A stretch of DNA of 64,000 nucleotides from Eonycteris spelaea (Eukaryota > Chordata > Mammalia > Chiroptera > Pteropodidae), in NCBI GenBank assembly GCA_003508835.1, contig PUFA01000105.1, positions 3,968,001 to 4,032,000 of the forward strand, given 5' to 3'. Below, piece by piece: positions 48,452 to 58,994 of the stretch (within the stretch, counting starts at the first letter, position 1; each line of letters opens with the position of its first letter). Position numbers and translations under genes: made by a program. The notes under the pieces are model-generated. The model searched no databases and had not been told where the DNA came from. It saw only the letters and a program-made list of their open reading frames with translations.

Positions 48452-48846
48452 TGTCTTTCTTTACTTTCTTTCCTCTCTTCCTTCTTTCTTCCTTCCTCTT
48501 TTCCTTCTGAAATTTTTTTCTCTGGCAGTGGGAGTGATTGGAGTTCCAGTAACTCTTCCTTCCTTCCTTCCTTCCTTCTTCCTTCCTTCTTCCTTCCTTC
48601 TCCTTCCTTCTTCCTTCCTTCCTTCCTTCTTCCTTCCTTCCTTCCTTCCTTCCTTCCTTCTTCCTTCCTTCCTTCCTTCCTCCTCCCTCCTTCTTCTTCC
48701 TTCCTTCCTTCCTTCCTTCCTTCCTTCCTTTCTTCCTTCCTCTTCCTTCCTTCCTTCCTTCCTTCCTTCCTTCCTTCCTTCCTTCCTTCCTTCCTTCCTT
48801 TTTCCTTCCTTCCTTTCTTCCTTCTTTCCTTCCTTCCTTCCTTTTT
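48452..48846. repeat. Long (TTCC)n polypyrimidine microsatellite
   Basis: A first short TTCC/TTTC section (48,452-48,508), about 48 bases of ordinary sequence, then roughly 290 bases of TTCC with TTC and TCC variants (48,557-48,843) and almost no purine on the + strand. It yields large false frames: 183 and 137 codons of KEGRKEGR-type on the minus strand and 156 codons of FLPSFLPS-type on the plus. Likely highly polymorphic and able to adopt triplex (H-DNA) structure. Confidence 0.97.
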
Positions 48847-50429
48847 TGGGATGGATGATGGAAATTGCATGCACAAGCTTTCTTTCACCAACTTTACTTT
48901 CTTCTACAAAAGCAAAGCAGGTGACACACCAGACTACTATTTGTCATCTCCCCCAAATGTTGATGGGGTTCTGGGGAATCCAGGACAATGGTAGTTGATG
49001 AGAGTGGAACCAGAAAGTTAATTTTAGTTCTGAAAAGGAAAATTTATTTTTGGGCCCTGAAGAGCAAAAACAATTGTGGCTGAATGACTGACATTCACAG
49101 CTAAGGTTTTCACAAGCAGCAAAGAAGCCCTCCCTGCATTGAATTCTAATCAATTTGAAAGCAAACCATAGTAACATTCCAGGAGACTGAATCCTCAGGC
49201 TACCTTTGACCTGTGTCACTCAGAATTTTAATTTTTAAACTAAGATATAAGCAAAAACATGGACACACAGGGCTGTGAGTACAGAAACAGGGAGAGCGCA
49301 CTTCACTGGAAAGGCTTGATGTTTTTTGGAGGGCAGGCTGTGTGGGAGAGGGGATGAAACCCAGTGCCTGCTGTGTGTCTTTCACTGGGTCCTCAGCCTC
49401 CATAAGTCAGAGGACAGCCCACAGCGAACAAGAGTTCTGAAGATGTGTCATACTGCCCACATTACAAAATTTTCCATTTACTAAACATTGACCAAATATA
49501 GCTGCAATACAGCATAAAGTTTCAACTCCTCTTATCAGCTTTAGATTCTAATTTTTTAAACTTTCCTGTGAACGAATTTTTTCAAATATTCCTAATGCAA
49601 GATGCTCTAACGGTTGAGATTTTAAGACTTTTCTAGTCTTTGAAGCAGCTTCTTAGCCGTATAGATGGCAATAGGTCTATTTAGCTATAACATATCGATT
49701 AACTTGTTCACCCATGTCCAGTGAGTAATCTGTACAGAGGTGGGTAATCCAAGTTGATGCAGTTAGAACTAAACATTAGCCATAGCAACACAATTTGCTT
49801 GGTCTCTTTCTCCTCTATCTTCCTATCTTCTTAACTCATCTCAATCTCCCTCATTTCCCACTAATGGTAGTTACTAAGAAGCAAGAGCGTAAGGCTGGAC
49901 CTGCTGATGGCCATGTCCATGGTGTGCAGGAGAATATGCCAAGGATCAGAAGAAAAATAAGAATCAATAAAAAGTCAATTTATGAATGAAACGTATGTGA
50001 GTAGATCCTCATGAGTTTATTTGAACTTCAGGATCTGACTGTACCTGATGACAACCATCTCTGGAATTTTCAGAACTATGGGCTATTTATGCTACACGTT
50101 TTCAAGAACCATGTAAAATTGGGTTTTATTTACCTTATACCAGAAAGAATACTATTCACTGAAATGACTAAACATCACTAGATGACTCATGCTCTATGGT
50201 GGCTATTTTTTCACGCACCCACAAAACAAACACTTTTAAGAGAAGATAAAAAATACTTTGGTTCACATCCGCTTAAATACGTTTAAATTTCCTATAGTCA
50301 ATTTCTTTAGGAAGCCAAAACTGAAGGTATTTGTAAAGTGCTCATTTTATGCAAACGACCACATTTGTCTCAAGAGGATTCAAATGTAAATAAGAAACAG
50401 ACATTTTCCTCATGAAGGTAGTGTGTTAT
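48847..50429. other. Unassigned sequence
   Basis: Moderately balanced composition at 48,850-49,430; frames 48944-49219 and 49200-49403 (both -) have no domain. The remainder is AT-rich. No repeat family recognised. Confidence 0.35.
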
Positions 50430-50740
50430 CTAAATCTCCCAAGAAACAGATGGATCCTATTAGAGAATTAGACCTGAAAGAGATTATTTGAAAGAAATGC
50501 CTCTGAAGGAAAGGAAAGAGGAGGAAAGAGTAGGTCTGACCCCTGTGAAGTTTTGAGAGGGACAGGAAAGGGACTGAGTAGGAAAAGTTATGGGAACCCC
50601 AAGTTGCCCATTAAAATAGTCCCACATCTTAGAGGAATGCGCCAGAGTCCTCAGTCATTGGCTGTGAGTGGCCTGACAGAAGTGTGGCTTTGGCTGGACC
50701 TCAGGTGGCTCCGAAGGGTTTCCAGCAACAGCTGCTAGTC
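50430..50740. other. Higher-complexity block, possible ancient repeat
   Basis: TGGCTTTGGCTGGACCTCAG, CCAGCAACAGCTGCTAGTC and neighbouring text suggest an old repeat of the same general kind as at 2010-2745. I cannot give a family or orientation. Confidence 0.3.
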
Positions 50741-50929
50741 AACTATGCTCCCTCTGCGGATTTGATGGGCACGTTTTCATAGCTGCACGTAAAACTAAAG
50801 GTAAGAATGAGCTCAAGGAAAGCATATGAATAAATTACAAAACCATGGTGTGGACACATAACACATACACAAAGAAAACGGAAATTAAATTTAAAACAGT
50901 AATTTATTAAGGGATTTACGAAAAGCTTC

Positions 50930-51080
50930 AAAGGAAGGAAAAGCACTATTAAACTGGGGCTTGAAGGATGGGCAGGATTTTCACAGCACGAGAAGTGGGA
51001 AAAATGGTTTGCCAAGCAAGGGGAGAGACCATTTGAAACACAGGCTGTGGGTGGACATTGGGAATTAGGTGAGACAGATT
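50930..51080 (-). repeat. L2 LINE fragment
   Basis: GGGGCTTGAAGGATGGGCAG, then AAATGGTTTGCCAAGCAAGG with GGAGAGACC, is consistent with minus-strand L2 (the section normally reading GACCTGAAGGA...GCAGAGGGAACAGCAAG). Shorter and weaker than the other L2 copies. Confidence 0.5.
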
Positions 51081-51469
51081 GAGAAGAATGTGTTATGTGG
51101 GTCAAGAAACTGTCAGGGGTTAATATGCAACCAAGAAACCCATAAGTTGAAAGAATTCTGTGAGGGGGCTGAATTTGTGTGTCACCAAAGAGGGTGGCTT
51201 AGACATGGAGAGACCGAGGAGGGGATAGAAGGCAACTCTGAGACGAGGGTGAGAGATGATGTAAAGACAGTGGGTGTGAGGTCAAGGTGAAGATCGTCAG
51301 TGTGGGGACAAACAAGAAGGAAGGAGAGCGATGAGTCACATTATTCAGGGCCCTTGTCTTGACAGATTGCCTAGATAGAGATAGTTTACAGAGAAAAGAA
51401 ATTTAGGTTTTTACTCATCGAGTTTAAGACATGGTGTGCAGCATCTTGGATGGTCATTTTTTCATCCTA
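51081..51469. other. Unassigned purine-rich sequence
   Basis: G/A-rich on the + strand (GAGAGACCGAGGAGGGGATA). May be further L2-derived sequence, not resolvable by eye. Confidence 0.35.
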
Positions 51470-51630
51470 ACCACCAGGATTTGAATCTAGGTTCCGCCAC
51501 TTATTGTCTATGAGATCATGGCAGATGGCTCTCATAAATTCTGTGCCTCAGCTTCCTTCTATAAAAAGAAAATTAGAATAGTATCTACCTTTTGGAATTG
51601 TTCTGAGTATTAAATCATTGCAATGGCTAT
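51470..51630 (+). repeat. MIR SINE copy
   Basis: GATTTGAATCTAGGTTCCGC, CACTTATTGTCTATGAGATC, TGCCTCAGCTTCCTTCTATA and TAGTATCTACCTTTTGGAAT with TGTTCTGAGTATTAAAT follow the forward MIR consensus (TTCGAATCCCGGCTCTGCC, CACTTACTAGCTGTGTGACC, TGCCTCAGTTTCCTCATCTG, TAGTACCTACCTCATAGGG). Confidence 0.8.
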
Positions 51631-52206
51631 AGTTATTATTATGTTGTTATTATTTAATAAGATGCTCCATAGTCACTTATGTAATTGACAGTTTTTCCCA
51701 ACATGACTCAAGCCAAAAGTAACCTTAGGTATGTGTCTTAATTTGTATAACTCTTTACATGGTTATAAATTGATCAAATGCTACTTTTTGCTGTGTGAAT
51801 GATTCTGCTTCCTCAGTTCCTAAGCAGTTTTTTGATATGATATATTTCTGCCTTGCTCCGTAGCTGATACCCTCTGGAAACTCAGTTGGAATGGTTTAAA
51901 AATAAAGATAAATTCCTCAAATTAGAATATATAGCTGATTTTTTGAGAGAGAGAAAAAATACAGGCTGAACTCTTTTCCTCTCCACGTTCCTCCATGCTA
52001 ACATGGCATATTTATAGCTCATTCTCACACATTCACACATATTAGGCAACACATTTTATCTCTTAGCTGGTTTTTTCTTTTCCTTTTTTTGGGGGGGGGA
52101 TTTGTTTTTACTTCCCAATGAGAAATATAATTCTCATATTGTTATTTCTTGATTTTTAAATTTTAGACCTTATTTGCTTTTATTTGAGGCTAGGATATAT
52201 TAGGGA
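51631..52206. other. Unassigned sequence with a G9 run
   Basis: A T-run followed by nine G residues (52091-52099) is the only distinctive item. Confidence 0.4.
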
Positions 52207-52262
52207 TACACACACACACTTAAATATATATATATTTATATAAATTTATATATATATATATC
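52207..52262. repeat. (CA)n then (TA)n compound low-complexity tract
   Basis: ACACACACACACTTAAATAT followed by TATATATTTATATAAATT and TATATATATATAT. Confidence 0.85.
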
Positions 52263-52726
52263 TCACATATGTAATCCATTATATGTTATTACATTTGTTA
52301 TTACATTATGATACATGAAGATTCATTTCTCTTAACCGACCCTGCCATTTCCACTTCCCCAAGAGAGTTAATCTCCAGGTAATTCTATCAAATGTTAAGT
52401 ATTACCATTGTTAAGAATATATAAATATCACTAATTATTGATCAAATGATACACTCTTTCCTTTCTTTAAAATTTGTTAAACTTAAAATTTTTTTCACTT
52501 GTTTTGTGATCTGTGTGCCTGAAATTTTCCCTGATTGAGTGACTTATACCTTTCCACTGCTTCCGAAGTCTCCCCTCCAGAGTTATCCGGCTCAATTCTG
52601 GACTATTTAGTCTCAAGCACTCACTGTTAATGACTTTCATTCTTAAACTCTCTTACAATGTATGCTTTGCTTCCCAGATAGCATATTTTTCTTTTTTTTC
52701 TTTTTTTTTTGCTTATATCTTTCTTT
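52263..52726. other. Unassigned sequence
   Basis: No family recognised. T-runs near 52,690-52,710 lead into the next TA repeat. Confidence 0.4.
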
Positions 52727-52761
52727 TATATATTATATATATATATTATATATATTATATA

Positions 52762-52792
<31 letters not shown>
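52727..52792. repeat. (TA)n microsatellite with ATTATA interruptions
   Basis: Sixty-six bases composed almost entirely of T and A in alternation. It gives the IYYIYYIIYIYI translation in frame 52630-52824, which is not a gene. Able to form cruciforms. Confidence 0.93.
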
Positions 52793-53692
52793 AAGTAGTC
52801 TCCAAAGAATTACCAGGAAATTAAAGAAAAGAGAAACTTATCTTTTTTCTGAGTATCTCCTTATTGAGCAGGTCCATCATCTATTGCTGCTTTTAAAGTC
52901 TCTAATATCATTTTGATTTTCATCTTAAAGATGTGATATCTCATATTGGTGTAGATTGGTGTTGACATTTTTCATTTGTGGTGTTGGGGAAGTTTTTGGC
53001 TACTTTAAACTTGAAGAAGGATGCTCTTCAGTGCTGGATAGTTTTGTGTTAGGGTGTCTGTGGTCAAAGCAATGTCACAACCACTTTCTACTGCATGGTA
53101 GAAGTGAGTGATCAAAATCTCCTTCTCCAGACAGGTGCTGGTTAGAGTCTGTCAGTGAGAGATACTCCAGGGTCAATTATACCCATTGGCCAGTTGTAAA
53201 CTCTTGATTCAGGATTGCAAACATTAAAAACAGTAGCAGTGATCTACCTTTCCCAAGACTCCTGAGTTACAGTACCTTCCAGGCAAAGCTAGGAATTACC
53301 GACTTTGCCTGTTGAGACTGTGAGCAGTGGCTTCTCTTGAGGCTTTTAGATGCCAGATACTTTCTGAAAATCTACAGCTTCATTACTTGGGACCGTGGAT
53401 GACGAAAGTGATTGGTCCCCAGGAGAATTCTGAGACTCAGAGTGAGTATGTGGAGATTCTTGGAGATTTCATCTCTTTTTATCCAGTTTCCTGTACCTTT
53501 GTGCTTCTAGCCCTTTTAAGAGCTGTGTTCACCTCTAATTTTCTGTGTCGAAAGCTTTTCTACTCGGAATACTATGAGCAGCTTCTCTTTTCTTGCGTAC
53601 AGTTAGTGGAAGTAACTTCTTTTGCTATTTCCTGAATAATGTCCTCTTTTTGAAATTCTCTGCCTACACTCTTCTATTCCATTAATGGAATT
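52793..53692. other. Unassigned sequence
   Basis: Fairly balanced composition at 53,000-53,500. A 102-codon frame (53327-53635) starts at a non-ATG codon and has no recognisable domain. No repeat landmarks. Confidence 0.35.
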
Positions 53693-53782
53693 CTTTTTAA
53701 AAAATTTTATTTAACTATTAGTTTCAGACAGATAGTACATTAGTTAGATATTTATATAGTTTATAAAACAATCCCTCTGATT
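53693..53782 (-). repeat. L1 LINE 3' tail fragment
   Basis: TTTTATTTAACTATTAGTTTC, GTTAGATATTTATATAGTTT and AAACAATCCCTCTGAT are the reverse complement of the L1 3' UTR end seen forward at 15,600-15,700 (ATCACTTTGTAAGGTATAGAAATGTCTAA then CTGAAACTAAT). About 90 bases only. Confidence 0.65.
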
Positions 53783-56628
53783 GCTCTTTTTCTCCTCTGG
53801 CTCTCTACCTAGCCATTACCTTAATGCTGACTATATTTCTGATACCTTGGAATTCTTGTATTTATGTTCTTTATTGTTATTTTATCTCTTATGTTATGTT
53901 CTCGTTTCTTTACCTTTTACTTGTATACTTTGGAAGGTTTCTTGATGGTGTTCTTTCATCATTTACTAGTTGCTTATTTTACCTATAATATATTTCATTT
54001 CAAATAGATAGTTCTTGATCTCAGATCTTCGTAGCTTCTTATTCTTTTGTAAGTACCAAATCTTCTTCAGGAAATTTAATTGTTACAGTTTTCACTTCTG
54101 TTTGCCTTTTGTTTCCTGCATTGTGTTGTGTCATTTCATCCTTATAACTTTTTTCATTTTTTTATTTTTATTAGTGTCTCTAGTTGGGAGGCATTTCATA
54201 CATGTTTGATGATCCTTAGATTCCCATTTGATAGTAAGAAAAGCTCCGTGGAAAATGCATTGCTGGGGCTGGTGAATGGATAGATTTTGACAAAAGCTGC
54301 TTAGTTACAAAGCTATTTTTTAAAGGACCCTTAATTGTCAACACCCAGAGAGCTTTTTTGGCACTTCTCAGTTTTGCTGAAGAATAATTTTCCACTCTCC
54401 CAAGGTGTCAGTACCAAGCTAGAAACATTCTGTGAGCAGGAAGGGGAAAGCCTGGGGTTCCATTGTTACATGTGCAAAACGTAATTAATCTCCTGTTTTC
54501 AATTCCATAACTCACTCCTTCCATCTGCGATGCCTAATGTGCCTGAAAGAGAAACAGAGATTGTCCAATTTCTATAAAGAATAAACTACTAGCCTCATGC
54601 GTGGGGGTGAGGCACTTTAGCCCAAACCCCTACAATGCCTGGTATTTGCAGTTCATTAATCCTATTTAGTATTTTCTTAAAAACTATAGTTTACCTCTTT
54701 TCTCAATGCCTATCTTTTCACCAACCTCTGTCTCTTTCCATCTTCCGAAAGGGTAGCTATTATCTCCTAATCACTGAAGTCACCTTTCACATTTTATTTA
54801 AGCTTATAGGTTTATATTTTTAAATTCTGTTTTGTTATTTTATGAAATTCTGTTATGTTATTGTCCATGTTTAGTTGGAAATCCCAGGGCCCATTATTTA
54901 TTCCCTCTGATACACTGCCTTGCAGGGTTACTTCTGGGGATCAGTAGCGTAGGGTAGAGCAAGGACTAAATACAACAGAAGTTAAGTTTAGCAGGTAAAT
55001 CCTTCTCCCATTTTTCCATTTCAGACCTAGTTGGTAAAAATACTCAGTTTTGCTGAATTTTTCTTTTTATTCTTATTCCAGAGGACAACTGGAGGTAAGG
55101 CAGCTGGGGGCAAGGCATATGGGATTAGTGTCTATTCTGTTGTGCTGGATTGTCTGGGCATAGTTCACTATGTGGTGCTATCATCCATTCTCACGGTGTA
55201 TTCAAATGATGCTGAGACCGAAGCACGTCCAATCGCGTCTGTTCTCCATTCCCCTCCTGTATTAACACCTCTAGAACCACGGAGGCCTTACCTACCCCGC
55301 ATCACCCTGCCATTTCTAGGTGGCTCTTGATGCCCCTTGTTGGGAGGTGTGGACTTTGGGCAGCAACTGTTGTCAAGAGTCAAAACAGGAAGTGAGGAGA
55401 GCTCTGCCTTTTTCAGGATTTCCCCTGGTGTGTTAGGATTTTGAACCTTCCCCTGGAATAAGGAACCTAAATCTCACCGCCTTACAATACTCTTCCCTGA
55501 TTGGTTCATCGATAGTGGAAGAATAGAATTTTTACTTCCCCTTTCTTTTTCTTTTTCTAAAATGGGATTATATCTTGTTTTTTATATAGTTATGACTGAG
55601 AATAGTACTCTTTATTCTAAGCTGGCCAAGACTAGATTAAACATGTAAAAGGGGCTGAGAAATGTGAAAGAATATAATAAAATAACACACAGTAATGTAA
55701 AATACATTATTACACGCTTCTCATCATCTTATTAGACATTCTGTTGCATATTTCTATGTCTGACATGAGAGTCAGGGCAATCTGTGAGCATGTATCGCCT
55801 CCCCTAACAACCCAGTAATGCGTGGAAGCTTGCTTCCAGATTTTTCTTCACATTTGAATGTTCCATCAGGTCTTGTGGTTTATGAAAATTTGCCAACAAT
55901 TTTGTGTTTTTGTTCTATTTAGATGGAGCATGGCAAGAGGTCAGAAGGCTAGGAGTGTGAGGCAAAGCTTGTTCTCTGGTTTTGCATTACATTTTAATTA
56001 CATATAAATATCTTTTATTTTTAAGTTAGAAGCACATTATTTGGCATTTTAGTTGTATGATTAATTTGGACAATCCCTGAAGAATGCACCTCGACAGAAG
56101 AGACTCGGGGGAGAAGAGCAGAATTATCAATGTTCTCAAATCATTTCTCTACCATAGTGAAAGTCCATTAATTTTCTATAGTCTGTAGAGCAACTCCATT
56201 AAATTTCATTCCATTATACTCAGTTTTGGACCCCATTTTTATTCCATGTTGCTAATGTGCTACAGCTGAGTCACGTAGAAGGTAAATATAAGAAGGTCAG
56301 AAGTTCTTATACCTTAATTTTCTACAATTAATTGATGTAAAGAAATAAATAAAAACAGTTTCCCAGCTTGAAAACTTTTTATAAACCACTGTAGTATGCA
56401 TCCAAAATATATATAATAGATTATATAGTGGTTATAGTGTACAATTTTAACTGTTAGTATTTTAAATGTATAAACACCAGGACATTTTTCACTTTCTACC
56501 TCTGTGCAATTTTAGTCCAAGTAAATTACATTTCTTTCTGTATTTTTTCCTTAACTATCTAGTGGGCAGAATGCCAATATCACAATTCACCTAAATAAAA
56601 AAAAAAACTTCCCTCTTCTTTGCTTCTT
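53783..56628. other. Unassigned sequence, 2.8 kb
   Basis: No mobile element recognised. Two patches read like single-copy sequence: 54,290-54,560 (TAATTGTCAACACC, CCATTGTTACATGTGC, GTAATTAATCTCC) and 55,020-55,460 (balanced composition, 99-codon frame 55031-55330 without a domain). No exon could be supported. Confidence 0.35.
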
Positions 56629-56840
56629 TTTTATACTTGGAATGAAGAAAAATCAGCCAGTTATAGTAACAAAATATTAGGAAATAAGTTTGACTATCTT
56701 AATAAGTTCCTAAAGGTTGTATTCAAATTAAAAATATTTTGGCATATATTATAGTGGAAAATACTTTTTATTTTATAGTGGAAAAAAAGATGAACCTCAG
56801 AGCCTGTCAAATGAGTTGATGTCTGGGCATTCCTACTTTC
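56629..56840 (+). repeat. Copy A of a 212-bp dispersed duplication
   Basis: Aligns over its whole length with 58416-58630 in the same orientation, about nine in ten positions by eye. Shared phrases include AGCCAGTTATAGTAA, AAAATATTAGGAAATAAGTT, CATATATTATAGTGGAAAAT and GTCAAATGAGTTGATG. Similarity stops at both ends. It has no A-tail, terminal repeats or target duplication that I can identify. Confidence 0.93.
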
Positions 56841-58415
56841 GTAATTACTGTATTTAAGTGTGTGCAATTATCAAGTCACAACCGAATATATATGAATATT
56901 TGACTTATATCAAGCACTGTCTTAAATAGTGTTCTTAAGATATTATGCAAAGAGGACCTACATTATTTATTAAAACTTTGAAATGTTATGTCTTTGACTA
57001 TAACAAGGTACTATCATTTATTCACGGCTGTCAACTTTGGATTATTTCAAGGGTTAATTGTCCATTTTATGATTTGTTCGTGCCTTTCCCCATTTTCCTC
57101 TTCTTTTTCTCTGCCTGTTGGCCATCTTCCTATTTAATGGCACCTGATACGTGGCACGAAAAGGCAGTAGTGTCAGAAGAAATGCACCATGCCCCTATCG
57201 AATACCTCTATAGAAAGTTGAGCAGTACTAGAATTATTTTTGTAAATTGTCGTTGACTTAACCTGTAATAATTTGTTCTATGTCATCCTAATAATGACAA
57301 TAAGTAAATTGTTTTCAAAAATAGGGATACATCTTGATAGACTAAAGCACTACTTGGAAAGCAAACTGTTTGTCACTTAAGATTGTACATGACAATTCAA
57401 AATGTGAGAAAGTAGCTATAGCACCCATATTACCTTATCCACATGTAAGAGTTTTAAAATAATTTCAGAATTATTTTATATATTAGGAAAAATTCTTGCT
57501 ATAGCACAGAGAAGGAAAATATAATTATTCTTTATGGAATACAGATGCAGGGAATGAAGACAGATCATCTGGTCCTGCACCATTAAAAAGATAAATGAGA
57601 GAAAATATATACTAATAAAACAAAGGAAGATATATTTTCTTTGTATAGTTAAAAACATCCTCCCATAAATACATGAAAGGAACAAGGAACTAACTTACAA
57701 ATTATTCTGAAACCCATTTAGGTATAGTTGCCTAAAATCAACTGATGAAAAATGTGGGAGTATTAAGAAGCTCGATATTATTTAAAATGTAGGAAACACA
57801 GCCGCCTGTGGTGGTTATTTGTCATTCTTTTGGTGGCACAGCCTCTAAGCCTGACATTTTGGGCGTTCTCCACTGTGTGAGTTGTGCTGGAATGCAGAGT
57901 GGGCCAGCTACTGGAGACCTGAAAATAATAGAAACTCATTTTCCCATCATCCCTTGCAGCAGAGGCATAAGCATTTGACCCGAAATGCACCAACAAGATG
58001 CATTCACCCCAGAATTAAACTGGGAGTCTAGTGAGCAAGTATGTGTGACCCAGGCACTCTCTCCAGGAAGTGGTTTCCTAGGTATACTGACAGCTCTGGT
58101 GTCCAGAAGTAGAACTGGCCATGCCAGTTACAGCATTTAGCATCTTATCTGTTGTGGCCATTATGTCCTCTGATGACTAATCACGGTGCAAATTTGGTAT
58201 GTTTTTCCATTCTGTGTAACTTCAAACTTAACTTTCTAGTTATCCTTGCCATTACATAAACTAACCAAATCCATTTTTAGAAACGTTTATTCTAGAGTCA
58301 GAGAGAGATGGTTGTAGGTTGCTTGTAATTTCGATTCTTGATTCAAAATGGAATTAATAGCTATAGTAATATTAACAACATTAAAATAATTTAGCAAAAT
58401 ATGATAAAATATTGG
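56841..58415. other. Unassigned sequence between the two duplicate copies
   Basis: The 103-codon frame 56945-57256 has no domain. At 57,780-58,200 a balanced block with CATTTTCCCATCATCCCTTG then CAGCAGAGGCATAAGCATTTGACC may be an old repeat, unassigned. Confidence 0.35.
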
Positions 58416-58630
58416 TTTTATACTCGAATGAAGAATAATTAGCCAGTTATAGTAAGAAAATATTAGGAAATAAGTTTGACTATCTTCATAAGTTCTTAAA
58501 GAAAGCTGTATTCAAATAAAAAATATTTTAGCATATATTATAGTGGAAAATATTTTATATTTTACAGTGGAAAAAAGATGAATCTCCGAGCCAGTCAAAT
58601 GAGTTGATGATATCTGTATTTCTACTTTCC
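58416..58630 (+). repeat. Copy B of the 212-bp dispersed duplication
   Basis: Direct-orientation partner of 56629-56840, starting 1,787 bases downstream. It differs by scattered substitutions and a few 1-3 base indels, such as an extra AA before the GCTGTATTCAAAT passage. Confidence 0.93.
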
Positions 58631-58763
58631 AAAATGTGCTTTGGGTAAGTTTTTAACTCTTTGACTCTTGATTTTCTCTCTCATATGGAGGCTAAGAGAG
58701 ATGCTATTTATATGATTGTTGGATCAGAAGTGATATTTCAAATGCTTATCACAGTGTCTAGAG

Positions 58764-58986
58764 TAGTAGTCTCCCACCTTTTGGCACCAGGGACCAGAGC
58801 TCCTATGAGAATCTAGTGCCTGATGATCTGAGGTGGAGCTGAGGCAGTGATGCTAGTGCTGGGGACCAGCTGCAAATACAGATGAAGCTTTGCTCCCATG
58901 TCAGCCACTCACCTCCTGTTGTGCGGCGCATTTCCTAACAGGCCAAGACTGGTACCAGCCCATGGCCCAGGGTTTGGAGATTCCTG
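58764..58986 (+). mobile_element. Short non-autonomous hAT-type DNA transposon with 8-bp target-site duplication
   Basis: The element is 223 bases long. GTCTAGAG occurs immediately before it (58756-58763) and immediately after it (58987-58994): an exact 8-bp target-site duplication, the length typical of hAT elements. The ends are diverged inverted repeats (CTCCCACCTTTTGGCACC on the left; TGGCCCAGGGTTTGGAGATT on the right). Internal text such as CTCCTATGAGAATCTAGTGCC, AAATACAGATGAAGCTTTGC and CTCACCTCCTGTTGTGCGGC matches a well-known mammalian element I cannot name with certainty. It is an internally deleted copy with no coding capacity. Confidence 0.92.
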
Positions 58987-58994
58987 GTCTAGAG

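Noticed and set aside
48340..48998. Long frames of 183 and 137 codons (minus) and 156 codons (plus) that look like a lysine/arginine-rich or proline/serine-rich protein
   Set aside because: They are translations of the TTCC microsatellite in different frames; the KEGR and FLPS periodicity mirrors the 4-base repeat.
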